From RGIG7213 sp045544195 (GTDB taxonomy: Bacteria; Bacillota; Clostridia; Oscillospirales; CAG-272): 64,000 bases of DNA. Positions 16,753 through 25,810 of the stretch are shown here, piece after piece. The notes below the pieces were generated by a model, which saw nothing but the letters and a program-made list of their open reading frames with translations, had not been told where the DNA came from and did no database searches. The number at the start of each line of letters is the position of its first letter. The stretch's first letter is position 1. A program made the translations under genes and the position numbers. The stretch is taken from assembly GCA_045544195.1 (NCBI GenBank), contig JAZPYO010000031.1, positions 1 through 64,000 on the forward strand, read 5' to 3'.

Positions 16753-17604
16753 TTATGATATTGCGTTAATGGAATCTGTTATGCACTTTGCGGGAGCAGA
16801 GTCAATAACGACCATATCTATGTTACCGTTTACAAGGTCCTGTACTGCGAGCGCGCCGTTTGAATAGCCCTTGCCCTCAACAGGAAGAGCTACAAAGCCC
16901 CAGCCGTCCTCACTTGTATCACCGTTAACGTACAGAGCGCCTGTTGTGCCGTTCTGATAACCGATCTTTGTATCCTTTGTTTTTGCTTTGAGGATAGCTT
17001 CAACGTCTTCCTTTGTCTTGCAAGCATCAAACTCAGTGTTGTCACCGCTTACTATGAGCTTCTGGGACGCTGTGTAGTAAGGATCGGAGAATGTAACGTG
17101 CTCTTTTCTGTCTTCCTTGATCGTAAGACCTGCCATAGCGATGTCACACTTCTGCTGTCCTACGGAAAGGCAAACTGCCGTAAATTCCATATTCTTTATA
17201 ACAAGCTCCTTGCCGAGCTTTTCAGCAAGCAGAGCGGCTATCTCCATATCAATACCGAGATACTTGTTTCCCTCTGTGTATTCAAACGGCTCAAATGCGG
17301 CGTTTGTAGCAACAATGAGCTGATCCTTTGTTGAATCCTCTGCTTTTGATTCAACGGGTGTGGGAGTACCGTCACCGAAATACTTGTTACAGATCTCGTC
17401 AAACTTACCGTTTGATTTGATCTCCTTGATGAAATCGTTTACCGCTGTGAGAAGCTCGGGCTGATTTTTATCAACGCCGAATGCATATTCTTCTTCTGTA
17501 AGGTTAATGTCGATAACCTTTGTGGGAGCAGTCTTATTACCGCAGCCTGCAAATACGGCAAGCATCGTAACAACTGCCAAAACGAGTGATAATAATTTTT
17601 TCAT
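16753..17604 (-). CDS. Amino-acid-binding lipoprotein with permuted SBP domain
   Basis: Solute-binding component of the ABC transporter, 283 residues. Residues 1-21 are a lipoprotein signal ending in VFAGC (Cys21). The SBP_bac_3 core starts at about residue 95 (DQLIVATNAAFEPFEY) and includes GIDMEIAALLAEKLG, CDIAMAGLTIKEDRKEHVTF and GYQNGTTG, but it stops after MVVIDSAPAKCITDSINAIS, about 40 residues short. The missing C-terminal piece (DINLTEEEYAFGVDKNQPEL, then LTAVNDFIKEIKSNGKFDEICNKYFG) sits at residues 32-77, before the core. The domain therefore appears circularly permuted. Start has GGAGG at 7 bases. Confidence 0.88.
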   Translation of the reverse strand: MKKLLSLVLAVVTMLAVFAGCGNKTAPTKVIDINLTEEEYAFGVDKNQPELLTAVNDFIKEIKSNGKFDEICNKYFGDGTPTPVESKAEDSTKDQLIVATNAAFEPFEYTEGNKYLGIDMEIAALLAEKLGKELVIKNMEFTAVCLSVGQQKCDIAMAGLTIKEDRKEHVTFSDPYYTASQKLIVSGDNTEFDACKTKEDVEAILKAKTKDTKIGYQNGTTGALYVNGDTSEDGWGFVALPVEGKGYSNGALAVQDLVNGNIDMVVIDSAPAKCITDSINAIS

Positions 17605-17631
17605 TATATAACCTCCGAAATATTTTTAGAC

Positions 17632-17660
17632 ATTGTACCACATATTTTAAAAAATTGCAA
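17632..17660 (-). promoter_or_regulatory. Promoter of amino-acid ABC transporter operon
   Basis: On the minus strand TTGCAA (17655-17660) and TACAAT (17632-17637) are 17 bases apart, about 30 bases before the binding-protein start at 17604. Confidence 0.75.
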
Positions 17661-17687
17661 TAGCATAAAATCCAAAATTGCAAAAAT

Positions 17688-17843
17688 CTATATATTTTTC
17701 GCAACATCGCCAAGGTAAATTCCGAGCGACGTGAATACCCATAAAAGCAAGGCTATACCGACAAGCGAAATCAAAACGGTGATAATTGCAATTCTGATCT
17801 TTCTTTTTCTTCTTTGTTTTACAATAATTTTTTCGTTTTTCAT
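17688..17843 (-). CDS. Small basic single-pass membrane protein
   Basis: A 51-residue protein: a basic head (MKNEKIIVKQRRKRKIR) followed by one membrane segment (AIITVLISLVGIALLLWVFT) and a short tail. The reading frame extends upstream to 17957, but the longer version has no ribosome site and would overlap the divergent gene's start. Function unknown. It is divergent from the gene at 17937. Confidence 0.5.
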   Translation of the reverse strand: MKNEKIIVKQRRKRKIRIAIITVLISLVGIALLLWVFTSLGIYLGDVAKNI

Positions 17844-17936
17844 AAAAATTAAATACTTTTCTCTTGAATACATATTCTGTGCAGTATATAATATCAGCAT
17901 GGCACAGGTCTGTATTTTATTATGTGAGGTACTAAC

Positions 17937-18800
17937 GTGGAAGACAACGAATATCATCCCGAATTTGAGCCGTCAAAGGCTTCAAAAATAATCAAAAATG
18001 TTTTCAAATATGCCTTTTTTGCCCTTATAATCTTCATTTACGGTTTTTTCATTCTTCGTTTTTGCACAAGTGAGCCTGATACAAAAATAATCTGGACACC
18101 GGAAGCAATACAAGCGAAAGCAGAGCTTGGCGACAGCTTCAAGGTATACACTCAGGAGCAGCACATTTTCATTGACGAATATAAAAACGTACCCGTCGGT
18201 GACGGATCTGACCGTACTATGAGATACGGATATAACATATCAATATTCGATGTTATGTATTTTCCTGCCACAAAACAGCTTCAGGTGACCGTCAGATACA
18301 ATAAAAGCATTATGGAAGATCTTATGGATGAATACGGCGCAGATACCATTGACGGCGAGCCGTTTCTGTATACCCTGTTGCTTGAGGACGGTACACGCAT
18401 TTCAACGTACAGGTATACCGCAACGTCCACGAACAGATATTATTTCAGATATCTCATATTCGACAATGTAGACCTAAACACGTACGAGCTTGTTGATTAC
18501 AACGAAGAAAACTCCGCTGTCGTAGATGAGAACGGAAAGATACTTGCACACGAAACAACATCAGACGGCGGCAACATTCTTTACGATACCGATGAGCAGA
18601 CGGGAATGGAAAAGGTATACAAGATCAACTATGTATATCTTGATACGTATTATATGGGCGATGTTAATTTTGAAGATACCCCAATTTCTTGTCTGCTGGT
18701 ATATGAAAGAGACATAAAATTCAAAGAGGTAAATTGGAAAAAGGCAAAGGAAAACACATCGGTGCTTATTCCCTCACCCGCCTTTATCCAGAAGGACTGA
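17937..18800 (+). CDS. Membrane-anchored hypothetical protein
   Basis: 287 residues starting with GTG. A short acidic N-terminus is followed by one membrane segment at about residues 25-46 (YAFFALIIFIYGFFILRF), then about 240 residues of exported, beta-rich and tyrosine-rich sequence (RYGYNISIFDVMYFPATKQL, TYRYTATSTNRYYFRYLIFD). No known family was recognised. GTGAGGTACTAAC is a weak ribosome site. It is followed by a clear terminator and is probably monocistronic. Confidence 0.65.
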   Translation: MEDNEYHPEFEPSKASKIIKNVFKYAFFALIIFIYGFFILRFCTSEPDTKIIWTPEAIQAKAELGDSFKVYTQEQHIFIDEYKNVPVGDGSDRTMRYGYNISIFDVMYFPATKQLQVTVRYNKSIMEDLMDEYGADTIDGEPFLYTLLLEDGTRISTYRYTATSTNRYYFRYLIFDNVDLNTYELVDYNEENSAVVDENGKILAHETTSDGGNILYDTDEQTGMEKVYKINYVYLDTYYMGDVNFEDTPISCLLVYERDIKFKEVNWKKAKENTSVLIPSPAFIQKD

Positions 18801-18822
18801 TGAAAGCATTTTGATATTTCAA

Positions 18823-18864
18823 ACGGCTTGCGGTATTGTTTATATGCCGCAAGCCGTCTTTTTA
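18823..18864. terminator. Terminator between hypothetical gene and glyQS
   Basis: ACGGCTTGCGG and CCGCAAGCCGT form an 11-bp stem followed by CTTTTTAATT. The convergent glyQS gene ends right after it, so it may act both ways. Confidence 0.85.
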
Positions 18865-18865
18865 A

Positions 18866-20257
18866 TTAAAACTTGATCTTTTCAGCTATATATGCCTTAA
18901 GCTCGGATATAGGCATACGGATCTGCTGCATTGTATCACGGTCACGAACCGTAACACATCCGTCTTCCTTTGACTCAAAGTCATACGTAATGCAGAAGGG
19001 TGTACCTATCTCATCCTCTCGGCGATAACGCTTACCTATTGAGCCTGCGTCATCGTAGTCAACCGCAAAATCATCCGCAAGCATTGCATATACCTCTGAT
19101 GCCTCTGCTGAGAGCTTTTTGGAAAGAGGAAGCACTGCCGCCTTAAACGGTGCAAGCGCGGGATGCAAACGCATTACAACTCTCGTATCCTTTTCATCTA
19201 TCTGCTCCTCATCGTATGCATCGCACAGGAACGCGAGCGTTACTCTGTCTGCACCGAGCGAGGGCTCTACAACGTAAGGAACATAATGCTCATTCGTTTC
19301 CGGATCAAAGTATTCCATGCTCTGACCTGAGCAGTTCTGGTGCTGTGTCAAGTCGAAATTAGTTCTGTCAGCGATGCCCCAAAGCTCGCCCCAGCCAAAC
19401 GGGAACAAAAATTCAATATCTGTCGTAGCGTTGGAATAGTGGGAAAGCTCTTCCTTTGCGTGATCTCTCATACGGGTATTTTCTTCCTTAAGACCGAGAG
19501 CTCTGAGCCATTCTCCGCAGTAATCCTTCCAATACTTAAACCATTCAAGATCCTCGCCGGGCTTGCAGAAGAACACAAGCTCCATTTGTTCAAACTCTCT
19601 CGTTCTGAAAATGAAGTTACCGGGAGTGATCTCGTTTCTGAACGATTTACCTATCTGTCCTATACCGAAGGGCAGCTTCTTTCTTGTTGTTCTTGCGACA
19701 TTTTTGAAGTTAACAAATATACCCTGCGCCGTTTCGGGACGAAGGAAAAGCTCCGATGCGGAATCCTCTGTAACACCCATAAACGTCTTGAACATAAGAT
19801 TGAACTTTCTTATGTCCGTAAAGTCGCCGGAACCGCAATCAGGACACGTTATATGATGCTCCTTGATAAATTCAGCCATCTGACTGTTTGACCAGCCGCC
19901 CACATTGATGTCAAGTCCGTTTTCTGCGGCATAATCCTCAATGAGCTTGTCCGCTCTGTGACGGGCGCGGCACACGCGGCAGTCCATCAAGGGATCTGTA
20001 AAGCCGCCAACATGACCTGATGCAACCCATGTCTGCGGATTCATAAGTATTGCACTGTCAAGGCCTACATTATAAGGCGATGCCTGTACGAATTTTTTCC
20101 ACCAGGCTCTTTTTACATTATTTTTGAGTTCAACACCCAAAGGTCCGTAGTCCCAGGCATTTGCAAGTCCGCCGTATATTTCAGAGCCTGAAAATACGAA
20201 ACCTCTGTTCTTGCAAAGCGCTACGATCTTTTCCATTGTCTTTTCGCTGTTTTTCAT
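18866..20257 (-). CDS. glyQS: Glycine-tRNA ligase, single-chain
   Basis: 463 residues, normal for the dimeric class II glycyl-tRNA synthetase of Firmicutes and eukaryotes. It has the start GFVFSGSEIYGGLANAWDYGP, the motif 2 region FRNEITPGNFIFRTREFEQM, motif 3 EPSLGADRVTLAFL, a C-terminal anticodon-binding domain (APFKAAVLPLSKK) and Cys pairs in the insertion (CRVCRARH, CPDCGSG). AAAGGATC precedes the start. No T-box leader is visible; the gene lies 57 bases behind the LCP gene on the same strand. Confidence 0.95.
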   Translation of the reverse strand: MKNSEKTMEKIVALCKNRGFVFSGSEIYGGLANAWDYGPLGVELKNNVKRAWWKKFVQASPYNVGLDSAILMNPQTWVASGHVGGFTDPLMDCRVCRARHRADKLIEDYAAENGLDINVGGWSNSQMAEFIKEHHITCPDCGSGDFTDIRKFNLMFKTFMGVTEDSASELFLRPETAQGIFVNFKNVARTTRKKLPFGIGQIGKSFRNEITPGNFIFRTREFEQMELVFFCKPGEDLEWFKYWKDYCGEWLRALGLKEENTRMRDHAKEELSHYSNATTDIEFLFPFGWGELWGIADRTNFDLTQHQNCSGQSMEYFDPETNEHYVPYVVEPSLGADRVTLAFLCDAYDEEQIDEKDTRVVMRLHPALAPFKAAVLPLSKKLSAEASEVYAMLADDFAVDYDDAGSIGKRYRREDEIGTPFCITYDFESKEDGCVTVRDRDTMQQIRMPISELKAYIAEKIKF

Positions 20258-20314
20258 AACAAAACCGATCCTTTATGTTTAATATATTTTTTACTGTGTC
20301 GGAATGCTTACCTC

Positions 20315-21418
20315 TTATTTGTAAGGAGCAAACATATTGTGTACTGCTGAATACGTATATTCAAAATACGTTTTTCCGTTTTTTTCCGTATAATTACCCG
20401 GAATGGTAAGTATCTTTGAGTCAAATTTTCCGTAATTGCAAAGCACGGTCATAATATTATCTCTTGCAGAGTTATTGATATTCGTTTTTCCGTCCTTACC
20501 GCTCATTATCACCTTGAATGCACTTGTAAGCGGAACAAGCCCCTGATCTGAAAACGAAGAATCCGCAATGGATTTAAAATAACTTGAAAGCACCTGGCAA
20601 CGCTTGCTTTCACCCTCTGCATACTGAGCATAACGCAAAAGCTGACACGATTTTTCTCCATCGAGCTTGTAAGTGCCTTTTTTGAGGTCGATTTTAAACG
20701 GCTCGCCCGGCAGTATCGTTTCAATGATATTGCCCTGACTGTCATATATGTACTCTATTTCGTTTGATGAGCCGGGAGTTATTATTCTTTCCTCCTCATT
20801 GACGTAATACATATCCTGCGGTACATTGCACATAACTCCCGTCGGATACATCATATCTATAACGCTCTTGAACATATCAAACTGCATTTCAATATGATAG
20901 TCTATCTGCAGACTGATTATTGATGTGATCAGCTGCTTGAAATACTCTATATCGACCGTCTCGTACGCTTCTGCAAGTGTCGTTTCAACGCCGTGAGAAA
21001 CGACATGTGTGTTTTTCGGCAAGGCAGTAATAACAAAATGCCCTACCTCCTTATCCGCACGCACTATCAGAATAGCATCAGCGGTGTAATGGCGTGAATT
21101 CTCTATATATTCATCAGCCGTAGCGTCTATCGGTATATCAGCACGGTAATCATCAAACACCTTCGGCTGATAATCCGAGCCTACTATCATCATCGTGAAC
21201 GATTCTGCGTTAATATCCACCTTGTTTGATGTAGGTAACGACGGGACATCGACAGGCGGTACATCGCCGCTTGTATCATCGGTCAGATCGGACTGTTCGG
21301 ACATACCGAAGTTGTCAACTACATTTTTCATAAACGGTGTCACAGCAAATCCTATGATACCGAATATTAACGCTGCTATCGCAAACGAGATAACGAAATT
21401 TTTTACTGCCGGCAGCAT
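20315..21418 (-). CDS. Divergent LytR-CpsA-Psr (LCP) family protein
   Basis: LCP proteins transfer lipid-linked glycopolymers to peptidoglycan outside the cell. The layout fits: membrane segment near residues 8-28 (FVISFAIAALIFGIIGFAV), a low-complexity linker, then the LCP core with MIVGSDYQPK, DAILIVRADKEVGHFVITAL, PKNTHV, DYHIEMQFDMFKSVIDMMYP and LLRYAQYAEGESKRCQVLSS. Several Arg residues that bind the polyprenyl pyrophosphate are altered: SIPRDTYV of typical members is ALPKNTHV here. It may therefore have different activity. It is upstream of and collinear with glyQS. Confidence 0.75.
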   Translation of the reverse strand: MLPAVKNFVISFAIAALIFGIIGFAVTPFMKNVVDNFGMSEQSDLTDDTSGDVPPVDVPSLPTSNKVDINAESFTMMIVGSDYQPKVFDDYRADIPIDATADEYIENSRHYTADAILIVRADKEVGHFVITALPKNTHVVSHGVETTLAEAYETVDIEYFKQLITSIISLQIDYHIEMQFDMFKSVIDMMYPTGVMCNVPQDMYYVNEEERIITPGSSNEIEYIYDSQGNIIETILPGEPFKIDLKKGTYKLDGEKSCQLLRYAQYAEGESKRCQVLSSYFKSIADSSFSDQGLVPLTSAFKVIMSGKDGKTNINNSARDNIMTVLCNYGKFDSKILTIPGNYTEKNGKTYFEYTYSAVHNMFAPYK

Positions 21419-21641
21419 TTTTATCCTCCGTAAATTATTCGTCCTACTATTATATTATATTTAACTATGAATTACAACAGATAATTTGACCGAATTTATT
21501 AATTTAATTTAAACAAAGATAGTTCAATACGTGCAAAAGCCGACACAGAGGTTTTCTTTACAATTTTGTAATCATTTCTGGCGTAATTATGTTATACTTA
21601 ACTACGTATGTATTAAGAAATATTTGTGAGGTGAAATATAT

Positions 21642-22580
21642 ATGAAATACAAGTCAAGGCTGCTGAGCCTTTCTCTTTGCATCGTAATACTGATAACGTG
21701 TGTATGCTCGTGTGCATCGTCTGCCGACCGTCCGACGATGTGGAAGGTGACCGATCAAAACGGAAATATTATGTATCTTTTCGGCTCTATACACATAGGA
21801 TTTGACGGTATGTATCCCCTTGAAAAAAGAATAACCGACGCATATGATGAATGCGAGTATCTTGCTGTCGAATACGATATAGTAAAACAGGAAAAGGATG
21901 CTGAAAAGTGGTCGGATGCTGAAAAAAGCATGTATCTTGCACAGTTTCTTTACACCGACGGCACGACCGTTAAAGACCATTTAAGCGAGGATACTTATAC
22001 TCTTGCAAAGCAATATCTGCAGAAAAAGGGTATTTACAACGAATCAATGGACAACCTCAGCGCAGCATATTGGAGCAATATTATATCATCGCTTTTTATA
22101 GAGGAAACGAGATTTTCAACTGATTACGGCATCGACAGACATTTTCTGAATTCCGCTCATGCCTCGGGAAAAAAGGTTCTTGAGGTCGAATCGGAGGAAT
22201 TTCAAAGAGAGCTCCTTTTGTCATTTTCAGATGAATATTATGAAAGCTCAATATCGCAGCTCTTTATGCAAAAGCAGAATCTGCAGACCTCATACGGCTA
22301 TCTTATAGACGTATGGCAAAGGGGCAGAGATGACATACTCGGATTTATGAGTTATGATGCAGAGGGAATGTTTTCGGGCATAGAGCAGGACGGCTCTGAA
22401 AGCGACATCATCTCAAAACAGATGCTTGACGAAAGAAATGTCAATATGGCAAAGGTTGCCGACGAATACATCAAGGACGGAAAGAAGGTATTTTTCGTTG
22501 TCGGCGCTGCTCATATGTGCGGTGATACGGGCATTCCTTCCTTGCTCAAGGATATGGGCTACACCGTAGAAAAGGTATAA
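21642..22580 (+). CDS. TraB/GumN family lipoprotein
   Basis: 312 residues. The N-terminus is a lipoprotein-type signal (LSLCIVILITCVCSC). The TraB/GumN signature is present at both ends: GNIMYLFGSIHIGFDGMYPL and VFFVVGAAHMCGDTGIPSLL, with KDMGYTVEKV at the very end; the GSIH and GAAHMxG blocks form the putative metal site. Members are proposed metalloproteases; the substrate is unknown. An extended -10 (TGTTATACT, near 21590-21598) lies upstream. The DUF2079 gene follows after one base. Confidence 0.85.
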   Translation: MKYKSRLLSLSLCIVILITCVCSCASSADRPTMWKVTDQNGNIMYLFGSIHIGFDGMYPLEKRITDAYDECEYLAVEYDIVKQEKDAEKWSDAEKSMYLAQFLYTDGTTVKDHLSEDTYTLAKQYLQKKGIYNESMDNLSAAYWSNIISSLFIEETRFSTDYGIDRHFLNSAHASGKKVLEVESEEFQRELLLSFSDEYYESSISQLFMQKQNLQTSYGYLIDVWQRGRDDILGFMSYDAEGMFSGIEQDGSESDIISKQMLDERNVNMAKVADEYIKDGKKVFFVVGAAHMCGDTGIPSLLKDMGYTVEKV

Positions 22581-22581
22581 A

Positions 22582-24402
22582 ATGCAGATCTTAACAGGGT
22601 TTTATAAGAAAATAACGGTGGAGAAAACGTTTCGCCGTCTGATAACTGCGTTGCTCATATCATGCAGTCTTATGCTATTGCTGAATAAGGGCGAAGCTGA
22701 TTTTATGTCATTTGAATATATGGCATCGGTAGACCTTAAATTGCATATAGCCGTTATATTTTTGATATTCGCACTTATGACGGTGCTGTTTTCGATCTAT
22801 GAGCAGACAAAGACAGAAAAGCTTATTTTGTTCGCATCGTTCATGTTTTACGCCCTTTTGTGCGTGCCTGCGTGCGATAATATGTATTTCACGTTTGCCG
22901 TTTGCTGTGTTTTGTTTGCCGTTTGTAAATACTGCTTTTCGGATATGCAAGCATCAATTCCGTTTGGCAAAGGCGCACTTATCACAGCAAGTGCCTTGAG
23001 CATCGCATTCTTTGCGCTTTTCGTGGGTTTACAAACGTCATTCAGGGTACTTACTCAATCTACCCCCTGCTTCGATTTCGGTATATTTTCGCAAATGTAC
23101 TACTATATGAAGGAAACGCTTATACCGTACACCACGTGCGAGCGTGCGGTTTTGCTTTCTCATTTTGACATTCACGTTTCCCCGATATATTATCTTTTTC
23201 TGCCCATATACGCTATATTTCCGCATCCTGTAACGCTTCAGGTGTGCCAGGCGTTGCTTCTGGCAAGCGGAGTTATACCGCTTGTGCTTTTATGCAGGCA
23301 GTTTTCGTTATCACGCAGAGCCTCTGCTCTGTTTGCAGTATGCTACGCATTTTATCCGTGCATTGCAGGCGGATGCTATTACGATCTGCACGAAAACAAA
23401 TTTCTTCTTCCCTTGCTTTTATGGCTGTTTTTCTCCATTGAAAAAAACAAATGGTGGGCAATTATGACGTTTGGTGCTCTTACTCTGCTCGTAAAAGAGG
23501 ATGCGCCCGTATATGTAGCGTTCGCCGCTATATATATGCTCATATCAAAAAAAGATATAAAAAAAGGACTCGTTTTACTTGCAACATCATTGATCTATTT
23601 TCTGATAGTCGTATCTTATCTTGAAAATTACGGCTATTCGGGAATAATGTCCTACAGATACAACAATTTCATTTACGAAGAGGGCGGCGGTCTTCTTACC
23701 GTTATTAAATCAGTCATCATAAGCCCTGCTAACGTATTCAACGAGATATTTGACGTAACATCTGACGTATCCGGCTCAAAGATCATATTTATGCTGCAAA
23801 CGCTTGCCCCGCTCGGATTTTTGCCGTTCATAACGAAAAAATATCACAGATTTATTTTGCTCGGTCCGTACATTCTTGTAAATCTTATGCCCGATTACGT
23901 TTATCAGCACAGCATATATTTTCAGTACACATACGGCTCTGCGGCTTTTTTGCTGTACCTTTCTGTAATGAATTTTTCAGAGCTGTCGCATACATTCAAA
24001 AGGACATTTTCTGTTTTTGCAGCAAGCGGTGCGATACTGTTTTTCTCAGCCACAGTCGCTCAAAAGCCGAATTATATAGAAAACTACTCCATAAGCCGTG
24101 AAAATCACGAATACGTAAGCAAGGTTCTTGATGATATTCCCGAGGATGCATCGGTTGCGGCGAATACGATGTACGTCACAGGCGCATCGCAAAGACGTAT
24201 AATATACAGTATGGATGACAACAATTACAAAAACGACCCTATACACACGGAATATCTTGTTTTTGACCTCAGGTATTCATCAAACAGAAAACTGTATTCA
24301 GATAAATATGCAAACGATCCGTCATACGAGCTTGTATCGTACCGTGAAAACTGGATAGCGGTCATAAAATGCAGAATGTGTGCGGAGGGAGCTCATGAGT
24401 GA
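22582..24402 (+). CDS. DUF2079 polytopic membrane protein
   Basis: 606 residues with about a dozen hydrophobic segments. The DUF2079 signature is clear: FDFGIFSQMYYYMKETLIPY, LLSHFDIHVSPIYYLFLPIY, and YDLHENKFLLPLLLW. The family belongs to the GT-C-like membrane superfamily, and a polyprenyl-sugar-dependent glycosyltransferase role is possible but unproven. The C-terminal 100 residues are exported and soluble. It is coupled to the TraB gene (one-base gap) and its 3' end overlaps the next small gene. Confidence 0.85.
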   Translation: MQILTGFYKKITVEKTFRRLITALLISCSLMLLLNKGEADFMSFEYMASVDLKLHIAVIFLIFALMTVLFSIYEQTKTEKLILFASFMFYALLCVPACDNMYFTFAVCCVLFAVCKYCFSDMQASIPFGKGALITASALSIAFFALFVGLQTSFRVLTQSTPCFDFGIFSQMYYYMKETLIPYTTCERAVLLSHFDIHVSPIYYLFLPIYAIFPHPVTLQVCQALLLASGVIPLVLLCRQFSLSRRASALFAVCYAFYPCIAGGCYYDLHENKFLLPLLLWLFFSIEKNKWWAIMTFGALTLLVKEDAPVYVAFAAIYMLISKKDIKKGLVLLATSLIYFLIVVSYLENYGYSGIMSYRYNNFIYEEGGGLLTVIKSVIISPANVFNEIFDVTSDVSGSKIIFMLQTLAPLGFLPFITKKYHRFILLGPYILVNLMPDYVYQHSIYFQYTYGSAAFLLYLSVMNFSELSHTFKRTFSVFAASGAILFFSATVAQKPNYIENYSISRENHEYVSKVLDDIPEDASVAANTMYVTGASQRRIIYSMDDNNYKNDPIHTEYLVFDLRYSSNRKLYSDKYANDPSYELVSYRENWIAVIKCRMCAEGAHE

Positions 24403-24730
24403 TCTGTTCAACAGGCTGTTCAAGCCGAAGGAAAGCTCTGTCCGCTTTAAAGAGCAGATGGCTAAAAAGATCTGCTCTCACCCGCTTAAATACATCACAG
24501 AACCGTCCGAAAGCGGTGATACCGTTATAGGAAAGGGCGGAATATGCTGGCTGAAGGACGGAGAATTTTCAGTCTGTTCTGACGAAAAAACGCTTTTCAG
24601 AACAAATATTGAAGATCTTAAGGCTTATGAGCTGATGTCGCTTGAGGGCGCCGTATGCGAGGGTCCCGACAAAGAAAACGGCAATAAAAACAGATGTATT
24701 ACCGTATTTTACAAGTACTACAGAAAGTAA
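24395..24730 (+). CDS. Hypothetical cytoplasmic protein
   Basis: A 111-residue protein with no signal or membrane segment (MSDLFNRLFKPKESSVRFKE). The start at 24395 is chosen because GGAGG sits 6 bases upstream; the GTG at 24380 precedes that site. The 5' end overlaps the DUF2079 gene by 8 bases, so it is the third gene of this operon. No family recognised. Confidence 0.55.
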   Translation: MSDLFNRLFKPKESSVRFKEQMAKKICSHPLKYITEPSESGDTVIGKGGICWLKDGEFSVCSDEKTLFRTNIEDLKAYELMSLEGAVCEGPDKENGNKNRCITVFYKYYRK

Positions 24731-24753
24731 TATTTTTATAAGGAGATATAATT

Positions 24754-25722
24754 ATGAAACTCGGAGTTTTGACAAACCTTTACGGAAGCAAGCCTATTGA
24801 AGAGGTTCTTCCCTATCTTGCATCGCTCGGTGTTGAAGCAGTTGAGCTTGGCTGCGGCGGATATCCCGGTGATGCTCACTGCAGTCCTCTCAAGCTTTTG
24901 AACGATGAAAAGGCATACAGCGACTTCATTGCCCTGCTTGACAAATACAATATGACCGTTTCTGCCCTTTCATGTCACGGCAATCCTGTTCATCCCAACA
25001 AAGAAACAGCCGAAAAATTTCACAGTGATTTTGAGCAAACGGTCCTTCTTGCAGAAAAAATGGGGATAGACACCGTTATTACATTTTCAGGCTGCCCCGG
25101 CGACCATCCGGGTGCAAAGTATCCCAACTGGGTAACATGCCCATGGCCTGAGGATTTTCTGGCAGTTCTTGATTATCAGTGGAACGAGGTGCTCATCCCG
25201 TATTGGAAGAAGACTGCGGATTTTTGTGCAAAGCACGGTGTAACGAAGATAGCATTCGAAATGCACCCCGGATTCTGCGTATACAACACGGAAACTCTTC
25301 TTAAGCTCCGCGCGGCTGTCGGTGACTGCATCGGAGCAAACTTCGATCCGTCACACCTTATCTGGCAGGGTATGGATATTTGCGAAGCGATAAAAATGCT
25401 TAAGGGCTGCATTTTCCATTTTCATGCAAAGGATACGAGAATAGATGCAGGAAATACTGCGCGTATCGGTGTTCTTGACACAAAGCACTACGGAGACGAG
25501 CTTAACCGTGCCTGGATATTCAGAGCCATCGGATACGGTCACGATATGACGTATTGGAGAGATATAGTTTCTATGCTCCGTCTTTGCGGATACGATCACG
25601 TAATGTCAATAGAGCATGAGGACAGTCTTATGACGATTGACGAAGGGCTCGAAAAAGCTGTTGATTTTCTCAAGCAAGCTATAATTTCTGCTCCGAAGCC
25701 CTCAACTATGTCCTGGGCATAA
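24754..25722 (+). CDS. Sugar phosphate isomerase/epimerase, TIM barrel
   Basis: 322 residues of the xylose isomerase-like TIM barrel family (AP_endonuc_2). Visible are the first strand KLGVLTNLYGSKPIEEVLPY, VEAVELGCGGYPGD, ALSCHGNPVHP, IAFEMHPGFCVYN (metal-ligand Glu), GANFDPSHLIWQG (Asp and His), FHFHAKDTRI and SIEHEDSLM (Glu). All four metal-ligand positions look intact, so it should be catalytically active on a sugar or inositol-type substrate that cannot be specified. AAGGAGATATAATT ribosome site. Followed by a terminator. Confidence 0.88.
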   Translation: MKLGVLTNLYGSKPIEEVLPYLASLGVEAVELGCGGYPGDAHCSPLKLLNDEKAYSDFIALLDKYNMTVSALSCHGNPVHPNKETAEKFHSDFEQTVLLAEKMGIDTVITFSGCPGDHPGAKYPNWVTCPWPEDFLAVLDYQWNEVLIPYWKKTADFCAKHGVTKIAFEMHPGFCVYNTETLLKLRAAVGDCIGANFDPSHLIWQGMDICEAIKMLKGCIFHFHAKDTRIDAGNTARIGVLDTKHYGDELNRAWIFRAIGYGHDMTYWRDIVSMLRLCGYDHVMSIEHEDSLMTIDEGLEKAVDFLKQAIISAPKPSTMSWA

Positions 25723-25743
25723 CAATAAAGCAACATCAAAAAA

Positions 25744-25777
25744 TAATGCGTAGGGTGCAATATCCTACGCATTTTGA
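25744..25777 (+). terminator. Terminator after isomerase gene
   Basis: AATGCGTAGG pairs with CCTACGCATT (10 bp), followed by TTGATTT. Confidence 0.75.
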
Positions 25778-25810
25778 TTTGTGATGTGTTTTATTATTAA
25801 CAGTAAGTCC

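Noticed and set aside
20258..20314. T-box leader for glyQS
   Set aside because: The 57-base gap has no TGGTACCGCG-type core and is too short.
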